This document shows, in pieces, positions 1-8,598 of a stretch of DNA of 64,000 nt (position 1 is the first letter of the stretch; each line of letters opens with the position of its first letter). Below the pieces are notes generated by a model that worked only from the letters and a program-made list of their open reading frames with translations, was not told where the DNA came from and did no database searches. The DNA is from Lachnospiraceae bacterium (GTDB taxonomy: Bacteria > Bacillota > Clostridia > Lachnospirales > Lachnospiraceae). Where the stretch lies: the NCBI GenBank assembly GCA_024693135.1, contig JAILLN010000049.1:62001-126000 (forward strand), in the 5' to 3' direction. Both the position numbers and the translations under genes were made by a program.

Positions 1-2521
1 TCGCAAGCCTCCTCTGTCCCGTATAAATGAGGCAGAAGCGCTCGTTCAGCTCCTCCATGGCCTTCGGATCCATATTGAGGTGGAGTACCCGGATCCTCTG
101 GTCTATGCCCGGGGATGAGGTGATATATTTGATCCCGTCCGTGGCGCCTCCCACCTGGTCCTGCCAGCCGCCGCCCGTAGACATGATCTGCTCCATGCAA
201 AGCACCTGCCGGTAGAGATCCGACTCCGTGTAGGCGATGTCTAAAAATTCGAAAAGTGCCTTCACGCAGGCCGCCGAAAGGATGCTGCTGGTGCCTAAGC
301 CGGAGCCCTTGGGCACACCCTGCACCTCCGTATTCATGGCGATCCCGCCCCCGATCCTCTCCAGGGCTTCCTTCAGGCTCCCCCCGCTTTTCGGGATCAC
401 GCCGGTGGAAAGCAGGGCGGCTTTTGGCAGCACAAAGGGATCGAAGGGATCCCCTACGGACTGCAGGGGCTCTATGGTATCAAACTCCCCATGCATGTCC
501 ATGTCCCGGCTGTCAAAGATGATCTTCTGTTCATCCAGCCTCTTCAGGCGGACCTTCACCGGCCTCTCCCCCTTAAGAAGGATGGCCGCATTCAATACCG
601 TGCCGCCGTTTTCATTGCTGTAAGGAGGCGTATCCGACCAGCCCCCTCCGAAATTTACCCTGAGGGGCAGGGATACCTCATGCTCATCCTTCGAGATCCT
701 GGCATCCCTGTTTTCCGCAAGCTTCAGGAGAGAAGCCTGAAGTATGGCATCCGACAGGACGGCAAATGCCTTCCCCGTTTCCTGCTCATCCTTCAGGGCC
801 GCCCCTACGTAATAATGGAGCCGCATCCTCCTGCTGTAGTCCGCCTCCCCGATATGCTCGAGGAGCCATTCCTTCTGCACCTCGCTCAAAGGCCCGCCAA
901 GCTTTCCTTCCCTGGCCGGCACGCCCTCTTCGATCATGCCCTGGAGCCGCTCCATCTTTACCAGCTCCGCCATCCGCCGGTTCCAGGAGATGATGGCCTC
1001 CGGATCCGCATTGAGGAAGCCCTCCGCCATGGATCGCCCCTGCCCCGGTTCCTCTCCGGAGGTGACGCGCCGGTACAGCGCAAGGGATGCCTGGAGAGCC
1101 TCCCGGATGGTATCCTTCTCCGGATAGATCCTTGCATGCCACAGGGTATGGGGCATTCCCTCATCCCACAGATCCCCCGTAAGCTCCCTCCCAAAGAGCC
1201 GGTTCTCCTTGGGATTGTCCTTCACGCCAAAGATCCTGCAGATGAATTTCCCATCCGTCTGCTTGAGCCCGTGTACCACCACATGGGCCGGGATCTCCTC
1301 GTCCGTCACGTCGATATAGGAAAGGAGGCTTCCCTCCCCTACGGATGCATTTTCGTGGATATAGCTGACCTCCGCATATCCGCCGGGCTGTACTTTCGCC
1401 TTCGGACTGATCACGGAGGAGTAGGCCGCCATCCCTGCGCTGGCGCTTCCTATGATGCTGCCCCAGCCCAGCTCCCGGTAGGCTTCCACGCCCTGATTCA
1501 TGAGCTGCAGTATCTCCACGGTGGTCCCGAAGTGGATGAATTTGGCCGGAGCCAGCCTGAGCAGCTTCAGGCGGTAGGGCCGGAGCGCCTCCCATACGGC
1601 CTTCCTGCATTCCTTAAGCTCCGGCGTATAGTCTCCCTCCGGCTTTTCCCGGTAGAAATTCTCCAGCGTGGAGTCTGCCGCCAGGGGATACTGGAAGTCC
1701 CCATATAAGGACAGCCGCACCTTCTCATTCACAAAGGCCCGGTATCTTTCCGGATCGGGGCGCCCCCCCGCAGAGATCAGGGAGTACAGCGACTTCAGCA
1801 CATCCGTGCCGAAGATGATGGCACCGGTGTCGATGTCCACGGCTCCGGCTTCATTCACGGCTCCCGCATCCTGCAGGTGCTCTATGGTCTGCTTGTGGAG
1901 AAAGGCCCTCACGTTTCCGTCCTCGCCCCTTAGGAATACCCCGTGGTTCTTCCCGGTCCCCGCATCCTCCTTGAAGCTGATCACTGCCGCGCCGTGCCCG
2001 GAGTAATCGATAAGCAGGGGATTGAAAAGCAGCAGCACGTCTCCCGCCAGGAGCAGCATGCCCTCCCTCAGCCGGCCCGGCACCGCGCTCATGGCGATCA
2101 GAAGTTCGTCAAAAAGGGTACTCGGCCTGCCGTCCGGAAGCTCGTGGGGCACCGGGCTGAAGAGCTTGCCCAGGGCGCTGTACTGCGGCACCCGCCGGCT
2201 GTCGCCTCCGCTGTGGATCACCAGGATCCTCTTCCCGTCTACGCCCTGCTCCTTTTCCATGAGATGGCGGATGACGGAAAGCGTGGCTCCGCCGGAGCCC
2301 ACACGCACCCCGCCCTCATCCGGGATGATGAGCAGCTTCGTCCTATCCGGGATATGCTCCTTGCGGCTCTGGATCTGCAGGGCATAGGTCCTGGCCTGGT
2401 GCTCGTTGCTTGCCGTCAGGATGATATAGTCCCATACCGGAAATGATGAAATTTTCAGGCTGCGCTGATAATCCTCCCAGGCATCCTGGTAGGACTGCGC
2501 CAGATACAAACTTTTATTCAT
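1..2521 (-). CDS. fkp: FKP-like fucokinase / fucose-1-phosphate guanylyltransferase, C-terminus cut by window edge
   Basis: The frame starts at ATG 2521 and stays open to base 1, so at least 840 residues are visible and the C-terminus is missing. A GAGGA ribosome site lies just upstream. The N-terminal half resembles the fucose-1-phosphate nucleotidyltransferase domain, including a glycine-rich VGSGGATLS stretch near residue 75. The second half is a GHMP kinase, with a VNFGGGWSDTPP motif and a GLGTSSILSAA phosphate loop. Family members phosphorylate L-fucose and then make GDP-fucose, and related enzymes act on heptose-type sugars. It is the last visible gene of a heptose/glycan operon, starting 18 bases after the glycosyltransferase stop. 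Its true sugar is uncertain: fucose salvage is the default, but a second GHMP kinase in the same operon makes a heptose derivative possible. Confidence 0.8.
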   Translation of the reverse strand, partial: MNKSLYLAQSYQDAWEDYQRSLKISSFPVWDYIILTASNEHQARTYALQIQSRKEHIPDRTKLLIIPDEGGVRVGSGGATLSVIRHLMEKEQGVDGKRILVIHSGGDSRRVPQYSALGKLFSPVPHELPDGRPSTLFDELLIAMSAVPGRLREGMLLLAGDVLLLFNPLLIDYSGHGAAVISFKEDAGTGKNHGVFLRGEDGNVRAFLHKQTIEHLQDAGAVNEAGAVDIDTGAIIFGTDVLKSLYSLISAGGRPDPERYRAFVNEKVRLSLYGDFQYPLAADSTLENFYREKPEGDYTPELKECRKAVWEALRPYRLKLLRLAPAKFIHFGTTVEILQLMNQGVEAYRELGWGSIIGSASAGMAAYSSVISPKAKVQPGGYAEVSYIHENASVGEGSLLSYIDVTDEEIPAHVVVHGLKQTDGKFICRIFGVKDNPKENRLFGRELTGDLWDEGMPHTLWHARIYPEKDTIREALQASLALYRRVTSGEEPGQGRSMAEGFLNADPEAIISWNRRMAELVKMERLQGMIEEGVPAREGKLGGPLSEVQKEWLLEHIGEADYSRRMRLHYYVGAALKDEQETGKAFAVLSDAILQASLLKLAENRDARISKDEHEVSLPLRVNFGGGWSDTPPYSNENGGTVLNAAILLKGERPVKVRLKRLDEQKIIFDSRDMDMHGEFDTIEPLQSVGDPFDPFVLPKAALLSTGVIPKSGGSLKEALERIGGGIAMNTEVQGVPKGSGLGTSSILSAACVKALFEFLDIAYTESDLYRQVLCMEQIMSTGGGWQDQVGGATDGIKYITSSPGIDQRIRVLHLNMDPKAMEELNERFCLIYTGQRRLA

Positions 2522-2539
2522 GATCCTCTTCTTTATACT

Positions 2540-3514
2540 TTACCGAACCGCACCCTGCCTTCCGTCATCCTTATCCCCGGCAAGGCTGCTCTCCCGGACG
2601 ATGTATTTCGGCCGATGCTTTACCTCCAGGTACATCTGGGCCAGATACTGCCCAATGATGCCCAGCACCAGGAAGGTGATGCCGAAGCCAAAAAGCAGCA
2701 CGCACATGAGGGAAGGATATCCCGGCACGGCCTCATGGGAAACCAGCTGCCGGATGATCACAAAGATGGTATAGAAGAAGGCGAAGACGCAGATGCCCAT
2801 GCCCAGGATGGAGGTCAGCACCAGGGGCGCCGTGGAGAAGGCCACGATCCCCCGAAGGGCATAGGAGAAGGCACTCCGCATCGGAAGCTTCGTCTTGCCG
2901 GCCACCCGCTCCCGGTTCTCGAAGGGGATCCACTTCGTGCGGAAGCCCACCCAGGAAAAGATGCCCTTGGTGAAGCGCTCGCTCTCCTCCAGGGATACCA
3001 CCGCATCCACCATCTGCCTGGTCATGAGCCGGAAATCCCTGGCACCGCTCACCATCTCCGCATCGGAGATCTTGTTGATCAGCTTATAGAAGCGCTCCGC
3101 CAATACGGACCTGAGCCACGGCTCTCCCTTCCGGTCTGCCCGGTAGGCCGCGGCGCAGTCATACTCCCCGGTCTTCAGCGCCTCATACATCTCATGCAGA
3201 AGCTCCGGCGGATCCTGCAGGTCTGCATCCATGATGGTCACATAGTCCCCGGTGCTGGCCTTGAGCCCCGCATACATGGAGCTGTCCTTGCCGAAGTTCC
3301 TGGAAAAGGAAATATACTGGAACCTCGGATCCTCCCGGTGAAGCTCCTTCATCATGGAAAGGGTATCGTCCTCGGAGCAGTTGTCCACCAGGATCACCTC
3401 GAATTCCACTCCCTCAAAGCCCTCCATGACCTTGTAGAGCTCCTTCTTGAGGAAGGGAATCGCCGACTGTTCATTATAGCAGGGGATGATCAGCGTGATC
3501 TTATCCATTCTCAT
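2540..3514 (-). CDS. GT2 membrane glycosyltransferase, GtrB/DPM1-like
   Basis: The 324-residue protein begins with a GT-A family 2 domain: IIPCYNE near residue 10, the VDNCSEDDT turn near 43-51 and the metal-binding DADLQDPPEL motif near 95. Two predicted membrane helices lie near residues 230-255 and 265-290. This is the layout of polyprenyl-phosphate glucosyl/mannosyl transferases (GtrB, YfdH, DPM1), which load a sugar from a nucleotide donor onto a lipid carrier at the inner face of the membrane. It sits between an epimerase gene and the FKP-like gene, so it probably primes or decorates the glycan made from this operon's sugar nucleotides. Acceptor and donor cannot be read from sequence. 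Confidence 0.88.
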   Translation of the reverse strand: MRMDKITLIIPCYNEQSAIPFLKKELYKVMEGFEGVEFEVILVDNCSEDDTLSMMKELHREDPRFQYISFSRNFGKDSSMYAGLKASTGDYVTIMDADLQDPPELLHEMYEALKTGEYDCAAAYRADRKGEPWLRSVLAERFYKLINKISDAEMVSGARDFRLMTRQMVDAVVSLEESERFTKGIFSWVGFRTKWIPFENRERVAGKTKLPMRSAFSYALRGIVAFSTAPLVLTSILGMGICVFAFFYTIFVIIRQLVSHEAVPGYPSLMCVLLFGFGITFLVLGIIGQYLAQMYLEVKHRPKYIVRESSLAGDKDDGRQGAVR

Positions 3515-3576
3515 TCTTCTCCGGTAATTATTATTCTATCCTGTGCTTGTGCAGGATCTGGCTTCTTGCCATTAAC

Positions 3577-3653
3577 CGTTTACGCCCGTTTTTCTACTTT
3601 GCTGTCCGTGCCCATCTGCCGGACCTGCTTCGGCACGTTTACGCCCGTTTTTC
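3577..3653. repeat. 18-bp direct repeat copying the epimerase 3' end
   Basis: The 18 bases at 3636-3653, which include the stop codon of the epimerase gene, are repeated exactly at 3577-3594, 59 bases downstream in the direction of transcription. The flanks are only loosely similar. It is one of several junctions here where a gene's last codons are duplicated in the spacer. Confidence 0.8.
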
Positions 3654-4673
3654 CCCGGCCCGCTCAAGCGCCGCCACGGAAAATTCCACCGTCTTTTTGA
3701 TCCCGTCGCGCAGGGATGTCTTCGGCTCCCAGCCGTAGGCCTCCTTCGCATGCTTCTTCGAAAGGCAGGTATATTTCAGCACCTCATGCTCCATCATCTT
3801 CCCGTCGATGGGATAGGGCTTCGCATAAAGCTCCGGATACTTCGCCCAGAAATGCGCCGTCTCTGCGTATTCCGGCTTCCTCTCGGGGCAGCCCATCTCC
3901 TCTGCGATCATGGATGCGATCCGGTTGATGGACACGGTCTCCTCCGTCCCCACGTTTACCGTATCAAAGGCCTCTGCCTTCCGCACCAGCAGAGCCAGGT
4001 CGATAAGATCTTCCACGAAGATGAAGTCCCTCTCCTGCTCTCCGGTGGAGTGCAGCACCGGCCGGTTTCCCCGGTAGTATTCCCTCACCAGATATCCCAT
4101 CACCGGCGGGGTAGTCCTGAGGCAGTCGATATGCGGCCCGAATACATTGGCGAAGCGGAGCACCACCACCGGGATGTGGTAGGCCGCGGAAAATGCCCGG
4201 CAGAACTGCTCAGCGGCATATTTGGTGCTGGGATATAGAAGGCTTGGCGGCACCACCTTTTCCTCCACCGAGGGGAAGTCCGTGTTGTTTTCATAGACTG
4301 CCGAGGTACTGGCAAAGATCATCCTCTCCGCCCCGTATCTGCGTACCAGATCCAGCAGGATCACCGTGCCCCTCACATTGACGTCCGCCGCCTCCACCGG
4401 CATATTCTGGCAGTCCGGCAGGGGCGTGATCCCCGCTATGTGGTAGACCGTATCGAATCTCTTTTCCCGGAAAAGCTCCTCCATGAAATCCAAGTCGCGG
4501 ATGTCCTTCCGCAGGATCTCCTCCGTAAACGCATGGTCCTCAAAGATCAGGTTGTCTTCGAGCCCATAGGAGAAGTTGTCCACCAGGGTCACATCCTCCC
4601 CGTCCTTCCACAGCCTGTATGCCAGCTGGGAGCCGATGAATCCGGCCGCCCCCGTGATCAGCACCTTGCTCAT
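3639..4673 (-). CDS. NAD-dependent nucleotide-sugar epimerase/dehydratase
   Basis: This is a 344-residue extended short-chain dehydrogenase. The Rossmann dinucleotide motif GAAGFIG is at residues 8-14, an acidic VDNF strand end near 32, the serine of STSAVY near 124 and the catalytic YPSTK tyrosine/lysine pair near 147-151. The family interconverts or dehydrates nucleotide-bound sugars (GalE, RfbB, WcaG and related enzymes). Lying directly after the GDP-heptose genes, it may modify the heptose or prepare a partner sugar. It follows the isomerase gene by about 100 bases containing short direct repeats. The exact reaction is not assigned. Confidence 0.85.
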   Translation of the reverse strand: MSKVLITGAAGFIGSQLAYRLWKDGEDVTLVDNFSYGLEDNLIFEDHAFTEEILRKDIRDLDFMEELFREKRFDTVYHIAGITPLPDCQNMPVEAADVNVRGTVILLDLVRRYGAERMIFASTSAVYENNTDFPSVEEKVVPPSLLYPSTKYAAEQFCRAFSAAYHIPVVVLRFANVFGPHIDCLRTTPPVMGYLVREYYRGNRPVLHSTGEQERDFIFVEDLIDLALLVRKAEAFDTVNVGTEETVSINRIASMIAEEMGCPERKPEYAETAHFWAKYPELYAKPYPIDGKMMEHEVLKYTCLSKKHAKEAYGWEPKTSLRDGIKKTVEFSVAALERAGEKRA

Positions 4674-4694
4674 ATCCCCATACCCCCTGTCTGT

Positions 4695-4725
4695 ATCCTA
4701 TCGCGCCTGCATCCTATCGCGCCTG
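4695..4725. repeat. 15-bp tandem direct repeat in the gmhA-epimerase spacer
   Basis: The 15-mer at 4695-4709 recurs exactly at 4711-4725 (period 16), between the stop of the SIS isomerase gene and the start of the epimerase gene. A shorter CATCAATA repeat follows, next to the isomerase stop. Confidence 0.75.
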
Positions 4726-4772
4726 TATTTATCTCGGCCTGCGTTTCCCTCGCTGCATTCCCATCAATACCA

Positions 4773-5348
4773 TCAATATTTTCCTGTCAGGCTATTATAC
4801 AGGATGTACATCATCATGTGGTTGTAGATCAGATGCACGTCCTCCGTGATCTGCATGTTGTCGATGGGCACATGCAGGTTCACGTCCGACAGCTCTTTCA
4901 GCTTTCCGCCGCTGTAGCCCGTGAGGCCGATGACCCGCACCCCCTGCTCCTTCGCATATTCCACAGCCCGGATCACATTCTCGGAGTTCCCGCTGCCGGA
5001 GATGGCGATAATGAGATCCCCCTGGCCCAGCTTCCCCTCCAGCTGCTGCCGGAATACGTTCTCGAACCCATTGTCATTGGCGATGGCCATGAGGGTCGCC
5101 ACGTTGTCGTTGAGGCAGACGAAGCGGAACTTCTGCTCGATCTCCTCCGAGACCCCCTTGTTGAAGTCATTCTGGAAGTGGGATGCCGTGGAAGAGCTGC
5201 CCCCGTTTCCGAATACATACACGGTCCCGTCCTTATCCCTGGTCTCCATCAGAAGGCCCAGAGCGCGGTTCACCTGTGCCTGGTCCAGGCTTTTCAAGAC
5301 CTCGATCTCAAGCTCCAGATAGTTTTTGATCTTATTTGTATAATCCAT
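4773..5348 (-). CDS. gmhA: Sedoheptulose-7-phosphate isomerase-like SIS protein
   Basis: The 191-residue protein is a single SIS domain. The phosphosugar-binding loop GNGGSSSTASHF lies near residues 48-60 and a second serine-rich loop (ISGSGNSENV) near 115-124. Both are typical of GmhA, which converts sedoheptulose 7-phosphate into D-glycero-D-manno-heptose 7-phosphate in the cytoplasm. The assignment is strengthened by its neighbours, an HddA-like kinase upstream and an HddC-GmhB fusion beyond it, which catalyse the next steps. Length fits the family (about 190). Some SIS proteins have other substrates, so the function rests partly on context. Confidence 0.85.
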   Translation of the reverse strand: MDYTNKIKNYLELEIEVLKSLDQAQVNRALGLLMETRDKDGTVYVFGNGGSSSTASHFQNDFNKGVSEEIEQKFRFVCLNDNVATLMAIANDNGFENVFRQQLEGKLGQGDLIIAISGSGNSENVIRAVEYAKEQGVRVIGLTGYSGGKLKELSDVNLHVPIDNMQITEDVHLIYNHMMMYILYNSLTGKY

Positions 5349-5374
5349 GCCGCTTCTCCTTTCAAGTGTAGCTG

Positions 5375-5490
5375 GTCGGCAAATATGATCCGGAAGCCTT
5401 CGCTGTCTGCCGCGAAGGGCACTTCCCGGTCAGTCGGCAAAAATGATCCGGGAGCCTTCGCTGTCCACCACGAAAGGCACCTCCCGGTAG
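5375..5490. repeat. 58-bp tandem duplication of the hddA 3' end
   Basis: Two adjacent 58-base copies, 5375-5432 and 5433-5490, match at about 48 of 58 positions. The right-hand copy is the end of the kinase coding region. The left-hand copy lies beyond the stop codon, and its peptide sense (REVPFAADSEGFRIIFAD) still echoes the true C-terminus (REVPFVVDSEGSRIIFAD). The divergence shows the duplication is not very recent. Confidence 0.9.
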
Positions 5491-6416
5491 GAGGACATGG
5501 CCGAGCGTACTTTATCCTGCTTCTCCTCCGGCACATAGACCAGGAGGAAGCCTCCTCCGCCTGCGCCCAGGATCTTGCCGCCTTCCGCCCCGGCCTGCCT
5601 CGCGGTCTCGTACATCCGGTCAATCTCCTCATTGGACACGCCTCCGGCGAATTTCTTCTTGATCTGCCAGGTCCGGTCCAGCTCCTGCCCCACGCAGTCT
5701 ACATCACCTTCCGCCAGCCTCTCGTATACCCGGTCCACGGTACGGACCAGCTCGTCCAGGCTCTTGCGCTTTGCCTCGATGGTATCGGACTGCTCCCCCA
5801 GGATCTTTCGCGAATCTCTGGTATTGCCGGTAAAGAAGAGCATGAGCCTGGAGTACAGCGCCGTCCTCGTCTGGCTGCTGATCACGGCCGGCGTCACGGA
5901 TACCGAGCCGTCATTCAGAAACCGGTACCGGTTGAAGCCCCCGTGGGCCACCGCAAACTGGTCCTGGATCCCGATCCTCTGGCCAAGCCTCCCGATCTCG
6001 ATCTCGCAGGCCTCCCTCGCCAGGCGCTCCGGAGTGACATACTCCCCTTTGTAGGCATGAAGGGCATGCAGCACCCCCACGGCCAGGGCGCTGGAGGAGG
6101 CAAGCCCCACTCCGGCTCCGCTCAAGGGGATATCCGCCATATAGATGACCTCGATCCCTTTCTCGATCCCGGTAAGCCTGAGTGCTTCCCGGATGATATT
6201 ATGCTTCACCTGATCCACGCTCTCCACCAGCTCATTCCCGTTGTAGACAACCCGGATCATGTCGTCGAATTTCCGGTTCACCGTGATATAGACATGCATG
6301 TCGAGGGCCGCGCTCAAGACGCTCCCGTATCCCACCTCGCTGGTCCTGAAATATGCCTCAAAGTCGCTCCCGCCCCCAAAAAGCGAAGCCCGAAGCGGTG
6401 TCTTGGATATGATCAT
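5430..6416 (-). CDS. hddA: D-glycero-D-manno-heptose 7-phosphate kinase-like GHMP kinase
   Basis: The start is set at ATG 6416 because an AAGGAAG site lies eight bases upstream and the protein then begins MIISKTPLRASLFGGGSDF, the usual HddA opening. It is 328 residues long. The GHMP phosphate loop GAGVGLASSSALAVG lies near residue 100, and a C-terminal GAGGGGFLL motif near 275. HddA adds the 1-phosphate to heptose 7-phosphate, committing it to the GDP-heptose branch. It is followed 81 bases later by the isomerase gene, and its 3' end is tandemly duplicated in that spacer. Related GHMP kinases act on other sugars, but the neighbours support heptose. Confidence 0.87.
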   Translation of the reverse strand: MIISKTPLRASLFGGGSDFEAYFRTSEVGYGSVLSAALDMHVYITVNRKFDDMIRVVYNGNELVESVDQVKHNIIREALRLTGIEKGIEVIYMADIPLSGAGVGLASSSALAVGVLHALHAYKGEYVTPERLAREACEIEIGRLGQRIGIQDQFAVAHGGFNRYRFLNDGSVSVTPAVISSQTRTALYSRLMLFFTGNTRDSRKILGEQSDTIEAKRKSLDELVRTVDRVYERLAEGDVDCVGQELDRTWQIKKKFAGGVSNEEIDRMYETARQAGAEGGKILGAGGGGFLLVYVPEEKQDKVRSAMSSYREVPFVVDSEGSRIIFAD

Positions 6417-6547
6417 CTCCCACTCTTCCTTTCTCTGTGATCCCCGGCTCATGCCCCTTTTCCAAAGATCCCGGGATCATTTAATCCATGCCGGCACACT
6501 GCTTTCCTTCCCCTGACATATAGTCTGGGATCACTATTTCCCTGTAC

Positions 6548-7768
6548 TTATGCTCCTTCCTGCACTACGGTATCCCGGATCCTGCCGTTAAGCACGTCTT
6601 CCACCGCATCTGCCAGGGTATAGCGTTCGTCCACCAGGATTCCCTTCATGTCCGCATTGTGGGCTGTCTGGATGTCCCGGATGTCGTCTCCGATCATCAC
6701 GCATTTCGTGAGGTCGATGGAATAATCCTTCTGCGCCTCATAGAGCATCCCCGGCTTCGGCTTCCGGCATTCGCAGGGGCTGTCCCATCCGTGGGGGCAG
6801 TGATAGGTCTTCTCGATCTGCGCTCCCGCCTCTTCAAGGTCTGCGATCATCTTAGCCTGTACGTCTTCATAGTCCTGCTCCGTCATCACCCCCCGGGCGA
6901 TCCCTGCCTGGTTGGAGATCATGATGATCTTATATCCAGCATCGCACAGCCGTTTTACCGCCTCCTTCGCTCCGGGAAGCCACCGGAAATCCTCCGGCCT
7001 CCGGATATACTCCGCCTTGGGAGGGCGCTCATTCAGGGTGCCGTCCCGGTCGAGGAAGATATACTTCTGGCCGGACAGGTACTGCTCCGTAAGCCGGATC
7101 CGGTCAAAGGAGCCGATGGAATAATACCGGTGCTTTGTCACCGTGGCATAGAGCTTTCCCTGCTCCACGAGCTTCGGATAGACCACAGCCTCAAAGTTCT
7201 CGTTCTCCCCGCTCATCAGGGAGAGGACCTGTTTCGACACCAGGGCATAGCCGATATCCACGCCCTGCAGTCCCTCCGTCACCCGTTTCTTGTCATATAC
7301 CAGGACCTTCCCGTCCTCCGCCAGCTTTACGTTGTTTTTGGTATAGCCGTCCTCATTGGAATATACCGATACCTGGATCCATGCCCCGTTCCGCTCGTAT
7401 TCCTCCCGGATCCTCTGGAAATTGACGGGACAGAGGTTGTCGCAGTACATCATGAGGAAATCATCCTTCAGATAGGGCTCTGCCGCCTTCAGCCGAAACT
7501 GGGTATCGTATTCCACCGGGGTCACGCACCAGGTGAAATGCACCCCCAGTCGGCTGCCGTCCCCGAAGTGATCCATGATCTTTTCCGGAAGATACCCCAG
7601 AAGCACCACGATGTCCGTGATGCCCCAGTCCCGCACCTGCCCGGCAAGATACTCCAAAAACGGCTTTCCCTGCACCGGATACATGGGCTTCGGGTTCGTC
7701 TCCGTAAATGGCTTCAGCCGCTCCCCCAGCCCGCCGGCAAAGATCACGGCCTGCTTGATCTCCTTCAT
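6548..7768 (-). CDS. hddC-gmhB: HddC-GmhB fusion: heptose-1-phosphate guanylyltransferase and heptose-1,7-bisphosphate phosphatase
   Basis: The 406-residue protein carries two enzymes. Residues 1-235 form a nucleotidyltransferase, with FAGGLGERLKPFTETNPKP at the start, a YCDNL metal site near 108 and VDIGYALVS near 170. Residues 236-395 form an HAD phosphatase of the GmhB type, with FLDRDGTLNE near 240, SNQAGIARG near 284 and a CPHGWDSPCECRKPKPGM zinc/loop segment near 325. GmhB removes the 7-phosphate and HddC then makes GDP-D-glycero-D-manno-heptose. Fusing these successive steps gives a compact pathway with hddA and gmhA. NDP-sugar specificity is inferred from context. Confidence 0.88.
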   Translation of the reverse strand: MKEIKQAVIFAGGLGERLKPFTETNPKPMYPVQGKPFLEYLAGQVRDWGITDIVVLLGYLPEKIMDHFGDGSRLGVHFTWCVTPVEYDTQFRLKAAEPYLKDDFLMMYCDNLCPVNFQRIREEYERNGAWIQVSVYSNEDGYTKNNVKLAEDGKVLVYDKKRVTEGLQGVDIGYALVSKQVLSLMSGENENFEAVVYPKLVEQGKLYATVTKHRYYSIGSFDRIRLTEQYLSGQKYIFLDRDGTLNERPPKAEYIRRPEDFRWLPGAKEAVKRLCDAGYKIIMISNQAGIARGVMTEQDYEDVQAKMIADLEEAGAQIEKTYHCPHGWDSPCECRKPKPGMLYEAQKDYSIDLTKCVMIGDDIRDIQTAHNADMKGILVDERYTLADAVEDVLNGRIRDTVVQEGA

Positions 7769-7782
7769 CTCGTCCCTCTCAT

Positions 7783-7894
7783 CTCTTCTCCTGCATCAGC
7801 CACTTAAGACGGATGCTCATTTCTTCCCGCACACCAGCCGCCTAAACCGGATGCTCACCTTTTCGCATGCATCAGCCCCTTAAGCAGGGATACA
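7783..7894. repeat. About 38-bp unit repeated three times at the kinase 3' end
   Basis: Three imperfect units of about 38 bases run from 7783 to 7894. GGATGCTC appears at 7811-7818 and 7849-7856, and CAGCC-CTTAAG-like blocks recur in register. The rightmost unit codes for the C-terminus of the P-loop kinase, and the other two fill the spacer before the HddC-GmhB start. Confidence 0.75.
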
Positions 7895-8376
7895 AACTGC
7901 TCCTCCGCTTCCTCAAGGCTTACGTTATTATCAAAGGAGGCGTCGTAGGCGTATTCCTCCACCCTGTCGTCCGAGTCATTGCCTAGGGGATGCTCCTCTC
8001 CGGTGCTTCGGTGAATGAGCAGGGTGACACAGCCCCCATCTACGTAATCCTTGAATTTACGGATCTCCTCTGCCTCCCGGATATGCACGAAGAGGATCTC
8101 CTCATCCCCTTCGAGAAACTCCCTGTACTGCCGCATCAGATACCGGTTCGGCAGGTCATTGTATTCACTGAAAAGCTTCTTTAAGTCCGAAAGAAATTTC
8201 CGCGACCGCTCATCCTTCTGCCCGTCCCAGCCGTTGGCCAGGGCGATCTCCTTGATGGGCGTTATAGAGGAAACGTTGCGCACCCGGAAATGCTTCCCGG
8301 CCAGGCCGCAGAGCGTGTCCTTCCCCGAGCCTCCCCGGCCGTTGATCACCACTACCAGCTTGTCATTCTCTCCCAT
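7855..8376 (-). CDS. Small P-loop kinase of unknown substrate
   Basis: Starting at ATG 8376 gives 173 residues opening MGENDKLVVVINGRGGSGKDTL. The Walker A loop GRGGSGKDT near residue 14 and the overall size resemble nucleoside/nucleotide monophosphate kinases and related small-molecule kinases. The longer frame reading upstream uses a TTG inside a tandem repeat array, so it was rejected. The ribosome site before 8376 is weak. It heads the heptose operon, 86 bases before the HddC-GmhB start, so it may supply a phosphorylated precursor or GDP/GTP, but nothing in the sequence fixes the substrate. Confidence 0.7.
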   Translation of the reverse strand: MGENDKLVVVINGRGGSGKDTLCGLAGKHFRVRNVSSITPIKEIALANGWDGQKDERSRKFLSDLKKLFSEYNDLPNRYLMRQYREFLEGDEEILFVHIREAEEIRKFKDYVDGGCVTLLIHRSTGEEHPLGNDSDDRVEEYAYDASFDNNVSLEEAEEQFVSLLKGLMHAKR

Positions 8377-8439
8377 ATCTTCAGATCCCAAAATCCAAAT
8401 CCTGTCCCAAATCCGCCCGCGCCCACATCCGAAGTCCCA

Positions 8440-8545
8440 CACTCTCCGCGCGGACTTACAGAAACCCGTATATCCGCTCTCTCCAGGCGCCTTTACAGAA
8501 ACCAATAACCCCGCTCTCTCCGTGCGCCTTTACAGAAAAAGTACT
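8440..8545. repeat. 37-bp unit, three tandem copies, upstream of the P-loop kinase
   Basis: TTACAGAAA occurs at 8456, 8493 and 8530, exactly 37 bases apart, each time after a CTCTCCGYGCGC-like block. The array fills much of the spacer between the EAL-like/HDOD gene and the small kinase gene. There are no unique spacers, so it is not a CRISPR array. Confidence 0.85.
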
Positions 8546-8598
8546 CCGCCGGTACCGACAGAGTACAATCTCTCAGATCATTCACCGCACCCGGGCTC

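Noticed and set aside
491-1708. Long plus-strand open frames across the FKP gene
   Set aside because: They lie opposite a well-supported GHMP-kinase frame and show no family features; GC-rich antisense frames are common here.
8377-8505. Longer N-terminus for the P-loop kinase from a TTG
   Set aside because: The extension translates a tandem repeat array and has no ribosome site; the kinase fold begins at ATG 8376.
8440-8545. 37-bp repeats as a possible CRISPR or iteron origin
   Set aside because: Three imperfect copies without spacers, and no replication gene nearby; it fits the tail/spacer duplication pattern.
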